From an uncultured Oscillibacter sp. (GTDB taxonomy: Bacteria; Bacillota_A; Clostridia; Oscillospirales; Oscillospiraceae): DNA of 5,946 nt. Positions 1-5,030 of this stretch are shown here, one piece after another (the stretch's first letter is position 1; each line of letters begins with the position of its first letter). The notes below the pieces were generated by a model, which was not told the origin of the DNA, searched no databases, and worked only from the letters and a program-made list of their open reading frames with translations. A program made the translations under genes and the position numbers. The stretch covers positions 1 through 5,946 of the forward strand of contig CATOKC010000170.1 of NCBI GenBank assembly GCA_951800675.1, given 5' to 3'.

Positions 1-136
1 GTCCGTGTTCCTCTTTATCATCAGCGGCGCGCTGTGCTGGATTGTCTTCAAGATGAACACCGATCCCGACCCTGACGGCTCCAAGTTTGCGGCAAAACGC
101 GCGAGAAACGCGGCAAAGAAAGGGGGCAACGCGTAA
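1..136 (+). CDS. Sugar ABC transporter permease (MalF/UgpA-type), C-terminal end only
   Basis: This is the last 44 codons of a gene that begins before the window; the reading frame starts at base 2 and ends at TAA 134-136. The visible residues make one hydrophobic helix (VFLFIISGALCWIVF) and then a short basic cytoplasmic tail rich in Lys, Arg and Ala. This fits the last membrane helix and C-terminus of a CUT1-family inner-membrane permease (MalF/UgpA type). No diagnostic motif of the family survives in this fragment. The assignment therefore leans on the next gene, a MalG-type permease, because the two permeases of CUT1 importers are normally encoded side by side in this order. The stop codon shares one base with the next ATG (TAATG), which suggests translational coupling and a heterodimeric membrane channel. 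The substrate cannot be told. Confidence 0.75.
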   Translation, partial: SVFLFIISGALCWIVFKMNTDPDPDGSKFAAKRARNAAKKGGNA

Positions 137-978
137 TGCAGAACAAGAAATCCAGCGGACGGACGATTCTGGCCCATGCGGTACTGATTATCCTGGCGTT
201 CATGTGCCTGTTCTTCTTCTATATCCTTATCATCAACGCCACCCGCTCCCACGCGCAGCTTCAGCTGGGATTCTCCGCGTTGCCGGGCTCCAGTCTGATC
301 ACAAACCTGATGAACGTCCTCAACGACCCGGCCATCCCCATCGTGAAGGGCATTCAGAACAGCCTGATTGTTTCCGGCTGCTGTGCGGCTATCGTGACCT
401 ACTTCTCCGCGCTGACGGCCTACGGCATCTATGCCTATGACTTCAAGCTCAAGCACGCGGCTTTCACCTTCATCATGGCTATCCTGGTCATGCCCACCCA
501 GGTGACGGCGCTGGGCTTCCTGCGGCTGATCACCAATATGGGTATGGACGACTCTCTGCTTCCTCTGATCCTGCCCTCCGTGGCCTCGCCCTCTGTGTTC
601 TACATCATGCACAGCTATATGCAGTCCTCCCTGCCCAAGGAACTGATCGAGGCGGCGCGGATCGACGGCTCCGGGGAGTTCGGCACCTTCAACCGGATCG
701 TGATGCCCATCATGAAGCCGGCCATCGCGGTGCAGGCCATCTTCACCTTCGTAGGCTCCTGGAACAACTACTTCATCCCCGCCCTGGTCATTACCTCCAA
801 GAACAAGCAGACCTTGCCTATCATGATTGCCACCCTCCGGGGCGCGGACTACATGAACTTCGATATGGGCAAGATCTATATGATGATCACCATCGCTATC
901 GTACCGATCATTATCGTCTATCTGTTCTTGTCCAAATTCATCGTGGAGGGCGTTACCCTCGGCGGCGTGAAGGAATAA
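136..978 (+). CDS. Sugar ABC transporter permease, MalG/CUT1 type (binding-protein-dependent)
   Basis: A 280-residue integral membrane protein of normal length for MalG-like permeases. Hydrophobic segments lie near residues 12-34, 73-99, 107-128, 139-160, 196-219 and 246-268, giving the usual six helices. The cytoplasmic EAA loop that docks onto the ATPase is clear at residues 172-194: EAARIDG, then nine residues later IVMP. The end (FIVEGVTLGGVKE) matches the common 'F..G.T.GAVK' tail of this family. The protein should pair with the permease encoded just upstream to form the channel of an oligosaccharide or sugar importer. The ATG overlaps the upstream TAA by one base; a G-rich ribosome binding site (AAAGGGGG, about 118-126) lies inside the upstream gene. 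No ATPase gene is visible; CUT1 systems often share a distant MsmK-type ATPase. The adjacent GH3 enzyme suggests a beta-linked glycoside as cargo, but that is inference. Confidence 0.93.
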   Translation: MQNKKSSGRTILAHAVLIILAFMCLFFFYILIINATRSHAQLQLGFSALPGSSLITNLMNVLNDPAIPIVKGIQNSLIVSGCCAAIVTYFSALTAYGIYAYDFKLKHAAFTFIMAILVMPTQVTALGFLRLITNMGMDDSLLPLILPSVASPSVFYIMHSYMQSSLPKELIEAARIDGSGEFGTFNRIVMPIMKPAIAVQAIFTFVGSWNNYFIPALVITSKNKQTLPIMIATLRGADYMNFDMGKIYMMITIAIVPIIIVYLFLSKFIVEGVTLGGVKE

Positions 979-983
979 TTCGG

Positions 984-1024
984 GGAGAGCACCGTCCCTC
1001 TTGCAAGGGCGGTGCTCTTCTTGT
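984..1024 (+). terminator. Hairpin, probable (weak) terminator of the transporter operon
   Basis: Starting six bases after the permease stop, AGAGCACCG (986-994) pairs perfectly with CGGTGCTCT (1010-1018). One bulged T follows, then an inner CCCT/AGGG stem with a six-base loop; G984-C1020 and a G-U pair extend the base. The bases after the stem (TCTTGTAT) are only moderately U-rich, so termination may be partial and let some transcripts run into the GH3 gene. The hairpin loop also carries the -35 hexamer of the next promoter. Confidence 0.6.
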
Positions 1025-1029
1025 ATACT
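1001..1029 (+). promoter_or_regulatory. Sigma-A-type promoter for the GH3 gene
   Basis: TTGCAA (1001-1006, four of six matches to TTGACA) is separated by exactly 17 bases from TATACT (1024-1029, five of six to TATAAT). Transcription would start near 1036, giving a leader of about 30 bases before the GH3 ATG. The promoter lies within and just after the hairpin of the upstream terminator. No operator-like palindrome is visible beyond that hairpin. Confidence 0.55.
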
Positions 1030-1064
1030 GGATACAGCAAAAATTTTTAAGGAGGAATAGGATT

Positions 1065-3476
1065 ATGAAAAAATGGACCCGGGCAATTTACCAGCCCAAT
1101 CTGCCTCTGGACGGCAAGAGGCGCGTCACGGCCAGCCCTGCCCATACCGCCCTCTCCCGCCGGGCGGCCCGGGAGGGCATGGTGCTGCTGAAAAATGACG
1201 GTCCCCTGCTCCCGCTGGCTTCCGGTACGCGGGTGGCGCTGTTTGGCAAGGGCAGCTTTGACTACGTGAAGGGCGGAGGCGGCAGCGGCGATGTGACTGT
1301 GGCCTATGTGAAGAATCTCTACGATGGTTTGAAAGAGGCGGGCGTTCCCCTTTACGAACCGCTGTCGGACTTTTACCGGGCGTATGTATCTGGGCAGTAC
1401 GCCGCCGGAGACGTCCCTGGCCTGATGGCCGAGCCGGAGCTGCCGGAGGCGCTCACCGCCCAGGCCAGGGCGGAATCCGATGCAGCGGTCATCGTCCTCA
1501 GCCGCTTCTCCGGCGAGGGCTGGGACCGGGAGCCGTCCTTCTATCTGGAGCCGGATTACCCCTGGCCCAACGAGCTGTGCATGCCTCAGAAGGCGAAGGC
1601 TATATTCCCCAGGGGGGATTTCTATCTGACCGATGCAGAAAAAGCGATGGTGGACCGGGTCTGCGGGGCCTTTGACAGGGTGGCCGTGGTGCTTAATGTG
1701 GGCGGCGTGGTGGACGTCTCCTGGTTCAAGGAGGATACCCGTATCTCCGCCGCTCTGCTGGCATACCAGGGCGGCATGGAGGGCGGCGCGGCGATAGCGG
1801 ACCTCCTGACCGGCGGGGCCACCCCCTGCGGGAAGCTGCCGGATACCTTTGCACGGGATCTGTCGGATTATCCCTCCACGGAACATTTCCACGACTCTCC
1901 CCTCTATGTTGACTATACTGAGGATATTTATGTGGGCTACCGGTACTTTGAGACCCTGCCCGGCGCGGCGGAAAAGGTGTGCTATCCCTTCGGCTTTGGC
2001 CTGAGCTACACCAGCTTTTCTCTGGAAGCTGTCAGCGCCGGGGAGGAGAGCGGTCTTATCCGCGTTTCTGTCCGTGTGACTAACACTGGCGGGACTGCGG
2101 GCAAAGAGGTGGTGCAGCTCTATTTCTGCCCGCCCCAGGGGAAATTGCAGAAACCCTTACGCCATCTGGCGGCGTTCCGGAAGACGGAACTTCTGGCTCC
2201 CGGCGAAAGCGAGACGGTGGAGCTGACATTTGCCGTTTCGGATATGGCCTGCTTTGATGATCTGGGGAGGATCACCTCCAGTGCCTGGGTGCTGGAGAAG
2301 GGGACCTACAAATTCTGCCTGGGGACCTCCGTCCGGGACGCGGCGGAGCTGGCGTATACCTACGAGCAGGCGGAGACCCGGGTGGTCAGCCAACTTAGTG
2401 CCAGCCTGGCGCCCTCCCACCTGGCTAAGCGCCTGCTGGCCGACGGGAGCTATGAGACCCTGCCCGCCGCCCCGGCGGTGGATACAGACGCCAATCTGCT
2501 CCAGCCCCTCACCGCTGCCCAGGCGGAGGCGGTGGCTCCAGCCACCCGAGGCCGGGAGCGCTGGATGCTGACAGAGCCGTATCCGAACGGCGCGCAGCCC
2601 CTGTCCGCCGTGGCGGAGGGAAAGCTGTCTCTGGACGAATTCATGGCCCAGCTTGGCGATGAGGAACTCATCCACCTCCTAGGCGGCCAGCCCAATGTGG
2701 GGGTGTCCAACACCTTTGGCATCGGCAATCTGCCGGAATACGGCGTGCCTGATATCACCACTGCCGATGGCCCTGCGGGCCTGCGGCTGAGTCCGGAGGT
2801 AGGGGTATGCACCACGGCCTGGCCCTGCGCTACGCTGCTGGCGGCCACTTGGGATGAGGCTTTGACAGCGGAGGTGGGAGCGGCAGCAGCAGAGGAGGTC
2901 AAGGAAAACAACATCTCTGTCTGGCTGGCCCCGGCGGTAAACATCCACCGCAGCCCCCTGTGCGGACGTAACTTTGAGTACTACTCCGAGGATCCGCTGC
3001 TCACAGGAAAGTTGGCCAGTGCAATGGTCCGGGGGGTTCAATCCCAGAGCGTGGCCGCCACAGTCAAGCATTTTGCCTGCAACAACAAGGAGACGAACCG
3101 GAAAAATAGCGATTCCCGCCTCAGCCAGCGGGCGCTGCGGGAGATCTACCTGCGGGCGTTTGAGATCATCGTCCGGGAGGCCCGGCCCTGGGCCATCATG
3201 AGCTCCTACAATATTATCAACGGACGGCGGGCCTCCGAGAGCCGGGAACTGCTGACGGATATTCTACGCACTGAGTGGGGCTACACGGGCATGGTTATGA
3301 CCGACTGGTGGACAAGGGGTGAGCACTACAAGGAATTACTGGCCGGAAATGATCTGAAGATGGCCAACGGGTATCCGGAGCGGGTGCGGGAAACCATGAA
3401 GCTGGGAGCGGTCACACGCGGAGACCTGGAAGTCTGCGCCCGGCGGGTGCTGGAGCTGATTCTGAGAATCCAATAG
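1065..3476 (+). CDS. GH3 family beta-glycosidase (beta-glucosidase type), domain-permuted, cytoplasmic
   Basis: 803 residues, in the reverse of the usual GH3 order. Residues about 30-315 are the GH3 'C-terminal' alpha/beta sandwich: GGGGSGDV at 70-77, SRFSGEGWDRE at 146-156 with E151 as probable general acid/base, and the domain end YPFGFGLSYTSF at 307-318. Residues about 330-425 are the fibronectin-III-like domain (VTNTG.. GKEVVQLY). After a variable linker (about 430-515), residues about 520-803 are the catalytic barrel: DGPAGLR 568-574, GRNFEYYSEDP 634-644, KHFACNNKE 668-676 and the nucleophile D747 in MVMTDWW. All expected catalytic parts are present, so the enzyme should be active; it would remove beta-linked sugars from oligosaccharides or glycosides. 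There is no signal peptide, so it acts in the cytoplasm on imported substrate, matching the transporter genes upstream. The start has a strong RBS (AAGGAGGA, 1049-1056) eight bases before the ATG; the gene ends TAG-TAA. Exact specificity (glucosidase, xylosidase, other) cannot be read from sequence. Confidence 0.93.
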   Translation: MKKWTRAIYQPNLPLDGKRRVTASPAHTALSRRAAREGMVLLKNDGPLLPLASGTRVALFGKGSFDYVKGGGGSGDVTVAYVKNLYDGLKEAGVPLYEPLSDFYRAYVSGQYAAGDVPGLMAEPELPEALTAQARAESDAAVIVLSRFSGEGWDREPSFYLEPDYPWPNELCMPQKAKAIFPRGDFYLTDAEKAMVDRVCGAFDRVAVVLNVGGVVDVSWFKEDTRISAALLAYQGGMEGGAAIADLLTGGATPCGKLPDTFARDLSDYPSTEHFHDSPLYVDYTEDIYVGYRYFETLPGAAEKVCYPFGFGLSYTSFSLEAVSAGEESGLIRVSVRVTNTGGTAGKEVVQLYFCPPQGKLQKPLRHLAAFRKTELLAPGESETVELTFAVSDMACFDDLGRITSSAWVLEKGTYKFCLGTSVRDAAELAYTYEQAETRVVSQLSASLAPSHLAKRLLADGSYETLPAAPAVDTDANLLQPLTAAQAEAVAPATRGRERWMLTEPYPNGAQPLSAVAEGKLSLDEFMAQLGDEELIHLLGGQPNVGVSNTFGIGNLPEYGVPDITTADGPAGLRLSPEVGVCTTAWPCATLLAATWDEALTAEVGAAAAEEVKENNISVWLAPAVNIHRSPLCGRNFEYYSEDPLLTGKLASAMVRGVQSQSVAATVKHFACNNKETNRKNSDSRLSQRALREIYLRAFEIIVREARPWAIMSSYNIINGRRASESRELLTDILRTEWGYTGMVMTDWWTRGEHYKELLAGNDLKMANGYPERVRETMKLGAVTRGDLEVCARRVLELILRIQ

Positions 3477-3486
3477 TAAAAATTGT

Positions 3487-3537
3487 ACTCACAGCATCAA
3501 GCGGCGTATAGCATCGCTTGATGCTGTGAGTTGTTGT
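3487..3537 (+). terminator. Strong intrinsic terminator after the GH3 gene, possibly bidirectional
   Basis: ACTCACAGCATCAAGCG (3487-3503) pairs perfectly over 17 bp with 3515-3531 around an 11-base loop, ten bases after the GH3 stop. It is followed by TGTTGTT on the + strand. On the other strand the stem is followed within a few bases by a run of five Ts (complement of 3478-3482), so it could also stop minus-strand transcripts coming from the right. Confidence 0.88.
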
Positions 3538-3540
3538 TCA

Positions 3541-3601
3541 AGGTGAAATAGAATTTTATTCTGAATTAAGTGTTGAAGAAAAGAGATGGTATTTGAAAAT
3601 T
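3541..3601. other. Spacer without recognisable feature
   Basis: AT-rich bases between the GH3 terminator and the first palindrome. No supported reading frame, promoter or strong hairpin was seen. It marks the beginning of the lower-GC part of the window. Confidence 0.5.
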
Positions 3602-3728
3602 TATTACTTCCGAACCGAAAGGTCGGAAGTAATATTTGCCATGTTTTGCGGTTGCCGCTGTTTACAGCGGCGAGCAAAACGGCTTGCATCAAATGTATTA
3701 TTTCCGAGCTTTAAGCTCGGAAATAATA
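3602..3728. repeat. Triple-hairpin element with two related 33-nt palindromes
   Basis: Three stem-loops lie in a row. The first (3602-3634) has an 11-bp stem, one bulged A, three more pairs and a GAAA tetraloop. The second (3638-3683) has GTTTTGC/GCAAAAC outside and GCCGCTG/CAGCGGC inside, with a TTTA loop and small internal loops. The third (3696-3728) is a perfect 16-bp stem around a single central base. The first and third are both exactly 33 nt and share TATTAYTTCCGA at their left ends; where the stems differ (position 6 against position 28), both sides changed together so pairing is kept. None is followed by a convincing T-run, so they do not read as ordinary terminators. It could be a REP/MITE-like intergenic repeat, a structured RNA, or part of a mobile element end. 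Confidence 0.6.
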
Positions 3729-3747
3729 TCCTTGTCAAAAGCTCTCT

Positions 3748-3905
3748 GGGTGAGACCCCATAAAAATCCGTGTAAACGACAAACTCTGACAGAATAAAAG
3801 AGATCGACTCAGTCAAGAATGGAAATAACAACCAATTCAAGAAGGAGTCGAAGAAAATGAACGCAGCACCGCAGGAATTACTGAAAGAGTATGTCAAAGA
3901 TTTGA
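3748..3905 (+). mobile_element. Probable left-end remnant of an IS256-family insertion sequence
   Basis: The stretch GAGACCCCATAAAAATCC followed by GTGTAAAC (3751-3776) resembles the ends of IS256/Mutator-class elements, which commonly carry a (T/C)GTGTAAAC block a little inside the terminus. After it comes an untranslated leader, an RBS (AAGGAG, 3842-3847) and an ATG at 3857, the layout of an IS left end. A 7-bp inverted repeat, TCGACTC (3804-3810) and GAGTCGA (3845-3851), would cover that RBS in read-through RNA, as known for transposase genes of other IS elements. There is no matching right end and no transposase body, so the element is dead. Exact borders are not defined by the sequence; family assignment is from recall of end motifs, not from a search. 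Confidence 0.42.
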
Positions 3906-3940
3906 TAGAATGGATTTATCAAACCTCCTTGGTTTGGTGA
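3857..3940 (+). pseudogene. Truncated transposase start (27 codons left), IS256-like
   Basis: An ATG nine bases after AAGGAG opens a 27-codon frame ending at TGA 3938. The first residues, MNAAPQELLKEYVKD, resemble the N-terminus of IS256-family transposases, which often begin with a short 'PKEL(I/L)...' helix. The rest (LIEWIYQTSLVW) does not continue that family and includes the short palindromes at 3901-3936, so the original gene was probably cut by a deletion near 3900. A full transposase would be about 400 residues with a DDE catalytic triad; none of that is here. An alternative reading is a native 27-residue peptide, which I consider less likely. Confidence 0.4.
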
Positions 3941-3990
3941 AATAGGGTGTTGGTTAAGGTTTACGAGGCCGCCAACACTCTATTTTTCTT
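3940..3990 (+). terminator. Intrinsic terminator on the + strand, overlapping the 3' end of the RHH gene
   Basis: AAATAGGGTGTTGG (3940-3953) pairs with CCAACACTCTATTT (3972-3985) over 14 bp with one G-U pair, around an 18-base loop, and runs directly into TTTTTCTTT (3983-3991). On the minus strand the same stem has an A-C mismatch and no T-run after it, so it favours + strand termination. It would stop transcripts leaving the IS remnant before they run antisense into the RHH gene, whose stop codon lies in the right arm. Confidence 0.6.
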
Positions 3991-4162
3991 TGACCCTCTC
4001 GTAGACCTCTCGAATTCCTTGACGAATCACATCCGTTTTACTTAATCCTGTCTTTTGGCAACAGATTTCAAGCAATCTAACATCTTCATCGGACATCCGG
4101 ATTCTTGTGCTGTTCTTTTTGGGGTCTGTGGTAGGTCTTCCTGTACGTGGTGACAAATCCAT
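3980..4162 (-). CDS. Small ribbon-helix-helix (CopG/Arc-like) DNA-binding protein
   Basis: A 60-residue basic protein starting MDLSPRTGRPTTDPKK. The core NSTRIRMSDEDVRLLEICCQKTGLSKTDVIRQGIREVYERVKE has the ribbon-helix-helix layout: a short strand with alternating residues (TRIRM, about 19-23), helix A (SDEDVRLLEICCQKTG, about 24-39), the turn 'LSKTDVIRQGI' and helix B to the end. Such proteins dimerise, place the paired strands in the DNA major groove, and act as repressors or antitoxins. No toxin gene is adjacent: the downstream side is the IS remnant and the upstream side is a divergent gene. The ATG at 4162 is unusual because a run of six Gs (the presumed RBS, AAGGGGGG) abuts it directly. 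A TTG at codon 3 would have better spacing, but homologues I recall begin 'M.LSPRTGRP', so I keep the ATG. Its promoter carries a perfect inverted repeat, which suggests it controls itself. Confidence 0.82.
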   Translation of the reverse strand: MDLSPRTGRPTTDPKKNSTRIRMSDEDVRLLEICCQKTGLSKTDVIRQGIREVYERVKEK

Positions 4163-4167
4163 CCCCC

Positions 4168-4216
4168 CTTTTGTGTAACCACAATTCCATTATACATATG
4201 GTTACACAAAAGTCAA
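4168..4216 (-). promoter_or_regulatory. Promoter of the RHH gene with a 14-bp inverted-repeat operator
   Basis: Read on the minus strand, TTGACT (4216-4211) and a perfect TATAAT (4194-4189) are 16 bases apart. The arms CTTTTGTGTAACCA (4168-4181) and TGGTTACACAAAAG (4199-4212) form a perfect 14-bp inverted repeat with a 17-base centre that holds the -10 box. One arm fills most of the -35/-10 spacer; the other covers the likely start of transcription and runs into the ribosome binding site. A protein bound to both arms would block polymerase, and the RNA of the downstream arm includes the RBS. The obvious candidate ligand is the RHH protein encoded by this transcript. Confidence 0.7.
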
Positions 4217-4246
4217 GAGTTTTTAGAAAAATTTTCCAGAAAGATG

Positions 4247-4275
4247 TGGACAAAATGTTAACAATGTGATAAGTT
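4247..4275 (+). promoter_or_regulatory. Possible promoter of the zinc-ribbon gene train
   Basis: TGGACA (4247-4252, five of six to TTGACA) and TAAGTT (4270-4275) are 17 bases apart, and the -10 is preceded by TGA, an extended -10 signature. It points away from the RHH promoter. The leader before the 4322 ATG would be about 40 bases. The -10 is only a fair match, so this is tentative; a better-looking TTGACA at 4280-4285 has no -10 at the right distance. Confidence 0.4.
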
Positions 4276-4321
4276 TTACTTGACACTCTTCGGCAGGAGA
4301 GAGAAAAGGAGGAATGATTAA

Positions 4322-4978
4322 ATGAGCGACAAAATGGTAAAGTGCAAAACCTGCGGTGCAGAAATTGCAAAATCTGCTAAAACTTGCCCAAAATGTGGTG
4401 CTAAACAGAAAAAGAGCAAGGTTCTTGGAATTGTTCTGGTTGTGTTGGGCTTAATTATTTTCTTCGCTGCTATCGGTAGCAGTGGATCTGATGATGAGCC
4501 GAAAAAAGTCGGAAACACCGGCACTACACAAAACACGAAGAAGGATACCACCAAGAAAGATGATACCAAAAAGGAGCCGGAAAAAACAACCTTCGGTGTG
4601 GGTGAGCAGGTCAGCCTGAACGACATCGTTGTTACAATGAACGGCGTGACCGAAAGTTCCGGCTCTGATTTCAATAAACCTTCCGAGGGGAATACCTTCA
4701 TCCTCTGCGAGTTTACAATCGAGAACAATTCTGACAAGGAACTGAACATCAGTTCACTGCTCTGCTTCAACGGATATATAGACGATTTTTCAACATCCTT
4801 TAGCCTTAGCGCCCAAATGGAATCCGACAAGGGACAACTGGACGGCGCTGTCGCTCCCGGGAAGAAAATGAACGGCATTATTGCATATGAGGCCGCTTCT
4901 GACTGGAAAGAGATTGAAATCCACTTTACGCCGGATGTCTGGAGCGGAAAGGACATTAAGTTTGTTGCGAGTAAATAG
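4322..4978 (+). CDS. Zinc-ribbon, single-TM protein with DUF4352-like extracytoplasmic domain
   Basis: 218 residues in three parts. Residues 8-25 are a treble-clef zinc ribbon with two CxxC knuckles (C8, C11, C22, C25). Residues 34-51 are one hydrophobic helix (VLGIVLVVLGLIIFFAAI). Residues about 55-90 are a charged, low-complexity linker of Lys, Asp and Thr, and residues about 91-218 are a beta-rich domain (FGVGEQVSLNDIVVTMNGV... NTFILCEFTIENNSDKELNIS...) that resembles DUF4352, an immunoglobulin-like domain of Bacillota surface proteins. The zinc ribbon should be cytoplasmic and the beta domain outside. It is the first gene of the + train, with a strong RBS (AAAGGAGG, 4305-4312) nine bases before the ATG. 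Its role is not known; such proteins are common in Bacillota genomes and accessory islands. Confidence 0.85.
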   Translation: MSDKMVKCKTCGAEIAKSAKTCPKCGAKQKKSKVLGIVLVVLGLIIFFAAIGSSGSDDEPKKVGNTGTTQNTKKDTTKKDDTKKEPEKTTFGVGEQVSLNDIVVTMNGVTESSGSDFNKPSEGNTFILCEFTIENNSDKELNISSLLCFNGYIDDFSTSFSLSAQMESDKGQLDGAVAPGKKMNGIIAYEAASDWKEIEIHFTPDVWSGKDIKFVASK

Positions 4979-4984
4979 TCGTTT

Positions 4985-5009
4985 GGCCTCCGCTGTTTCA
5001 GCGGGGGCC
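4985..5009 (+). other. Intergenic hairpin between first and second genes of the train
   Basis: GGCCTCCGCT (4985-4994) pairs with AGCGGGGGCC (5000-5009), nine Watson-Crick pairs and one T-G, around a GTTTC loop. The bases after it (GAGCTTTAGG) have no T-run, so it is a poor terminator; it may instead protect or attenuate the mRNA. The left arm recurs at 5793-5802, again exactly six bases after a TAG stop. Confidence 0.5.
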
Positions 5010-5030
5010 GAGCTTTAGGGAGGTGGCCTT

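Noticed and set aside
1047..1892. Long minus-strand open frame opposite the start of the GH3 gene
   Set aside because: It is a GC-rich shadow of a well-supported GH3 gene, has Gly/Arg/His-rich noise composition, and has no recognisable domain.
2157..3071. Several open frames on both strands inside the GH3 gene
   Set aside because: All overlap the catalytic or linker coding region and read as low-complexity Arg/Pro/Ser or Gly/Arg sequence; the + strand frame encodes the conserved GH3 motifs.
3602..3728. Integron attC site or CRISPR-like repeats for the hairpin cluster
   Set aside because: There are no GTTRRRY core sites, and only two repeat copies with a structured rather than unique spacer.
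3604..3897. 97-codon minus-strand open frame across the hairpin cluster and IS remnant
   Set aside because: It runs through two perfect palindromes, resembles no family, and its start region is antisense to the proposed transposase start.
4280..4285. TTGACA as -35 box for the zinc-ribbon gene
   Set aside because: The sequence 16-18 bases downstream is purine-rich (AGAGAGAAAA) with no -10 match.
4314..4325. Four-codon upstream frame (ATG ATT AAA TGA) overlapping the 4322 start
   Set aside because: Its ATG is only one or two bases from the Shine-Dalgarno sequence, too close to be used; most likely chance.
4318..4956. 212-codon minus-strand open frame
   Set aside because: It is the exact antisense of the zinc-ribbon/DUF4352-like gene, which has a strong RBS and clear CxxC knuckles.
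3980..4978. Toxin-antitoxin pair made of the RHH protein and its neighbour
   Set aside because: The neighbour is divergent, large and membrane-anchored with no toxin fold; no small toxin gene lies on the minus strand beside the RHH gene.
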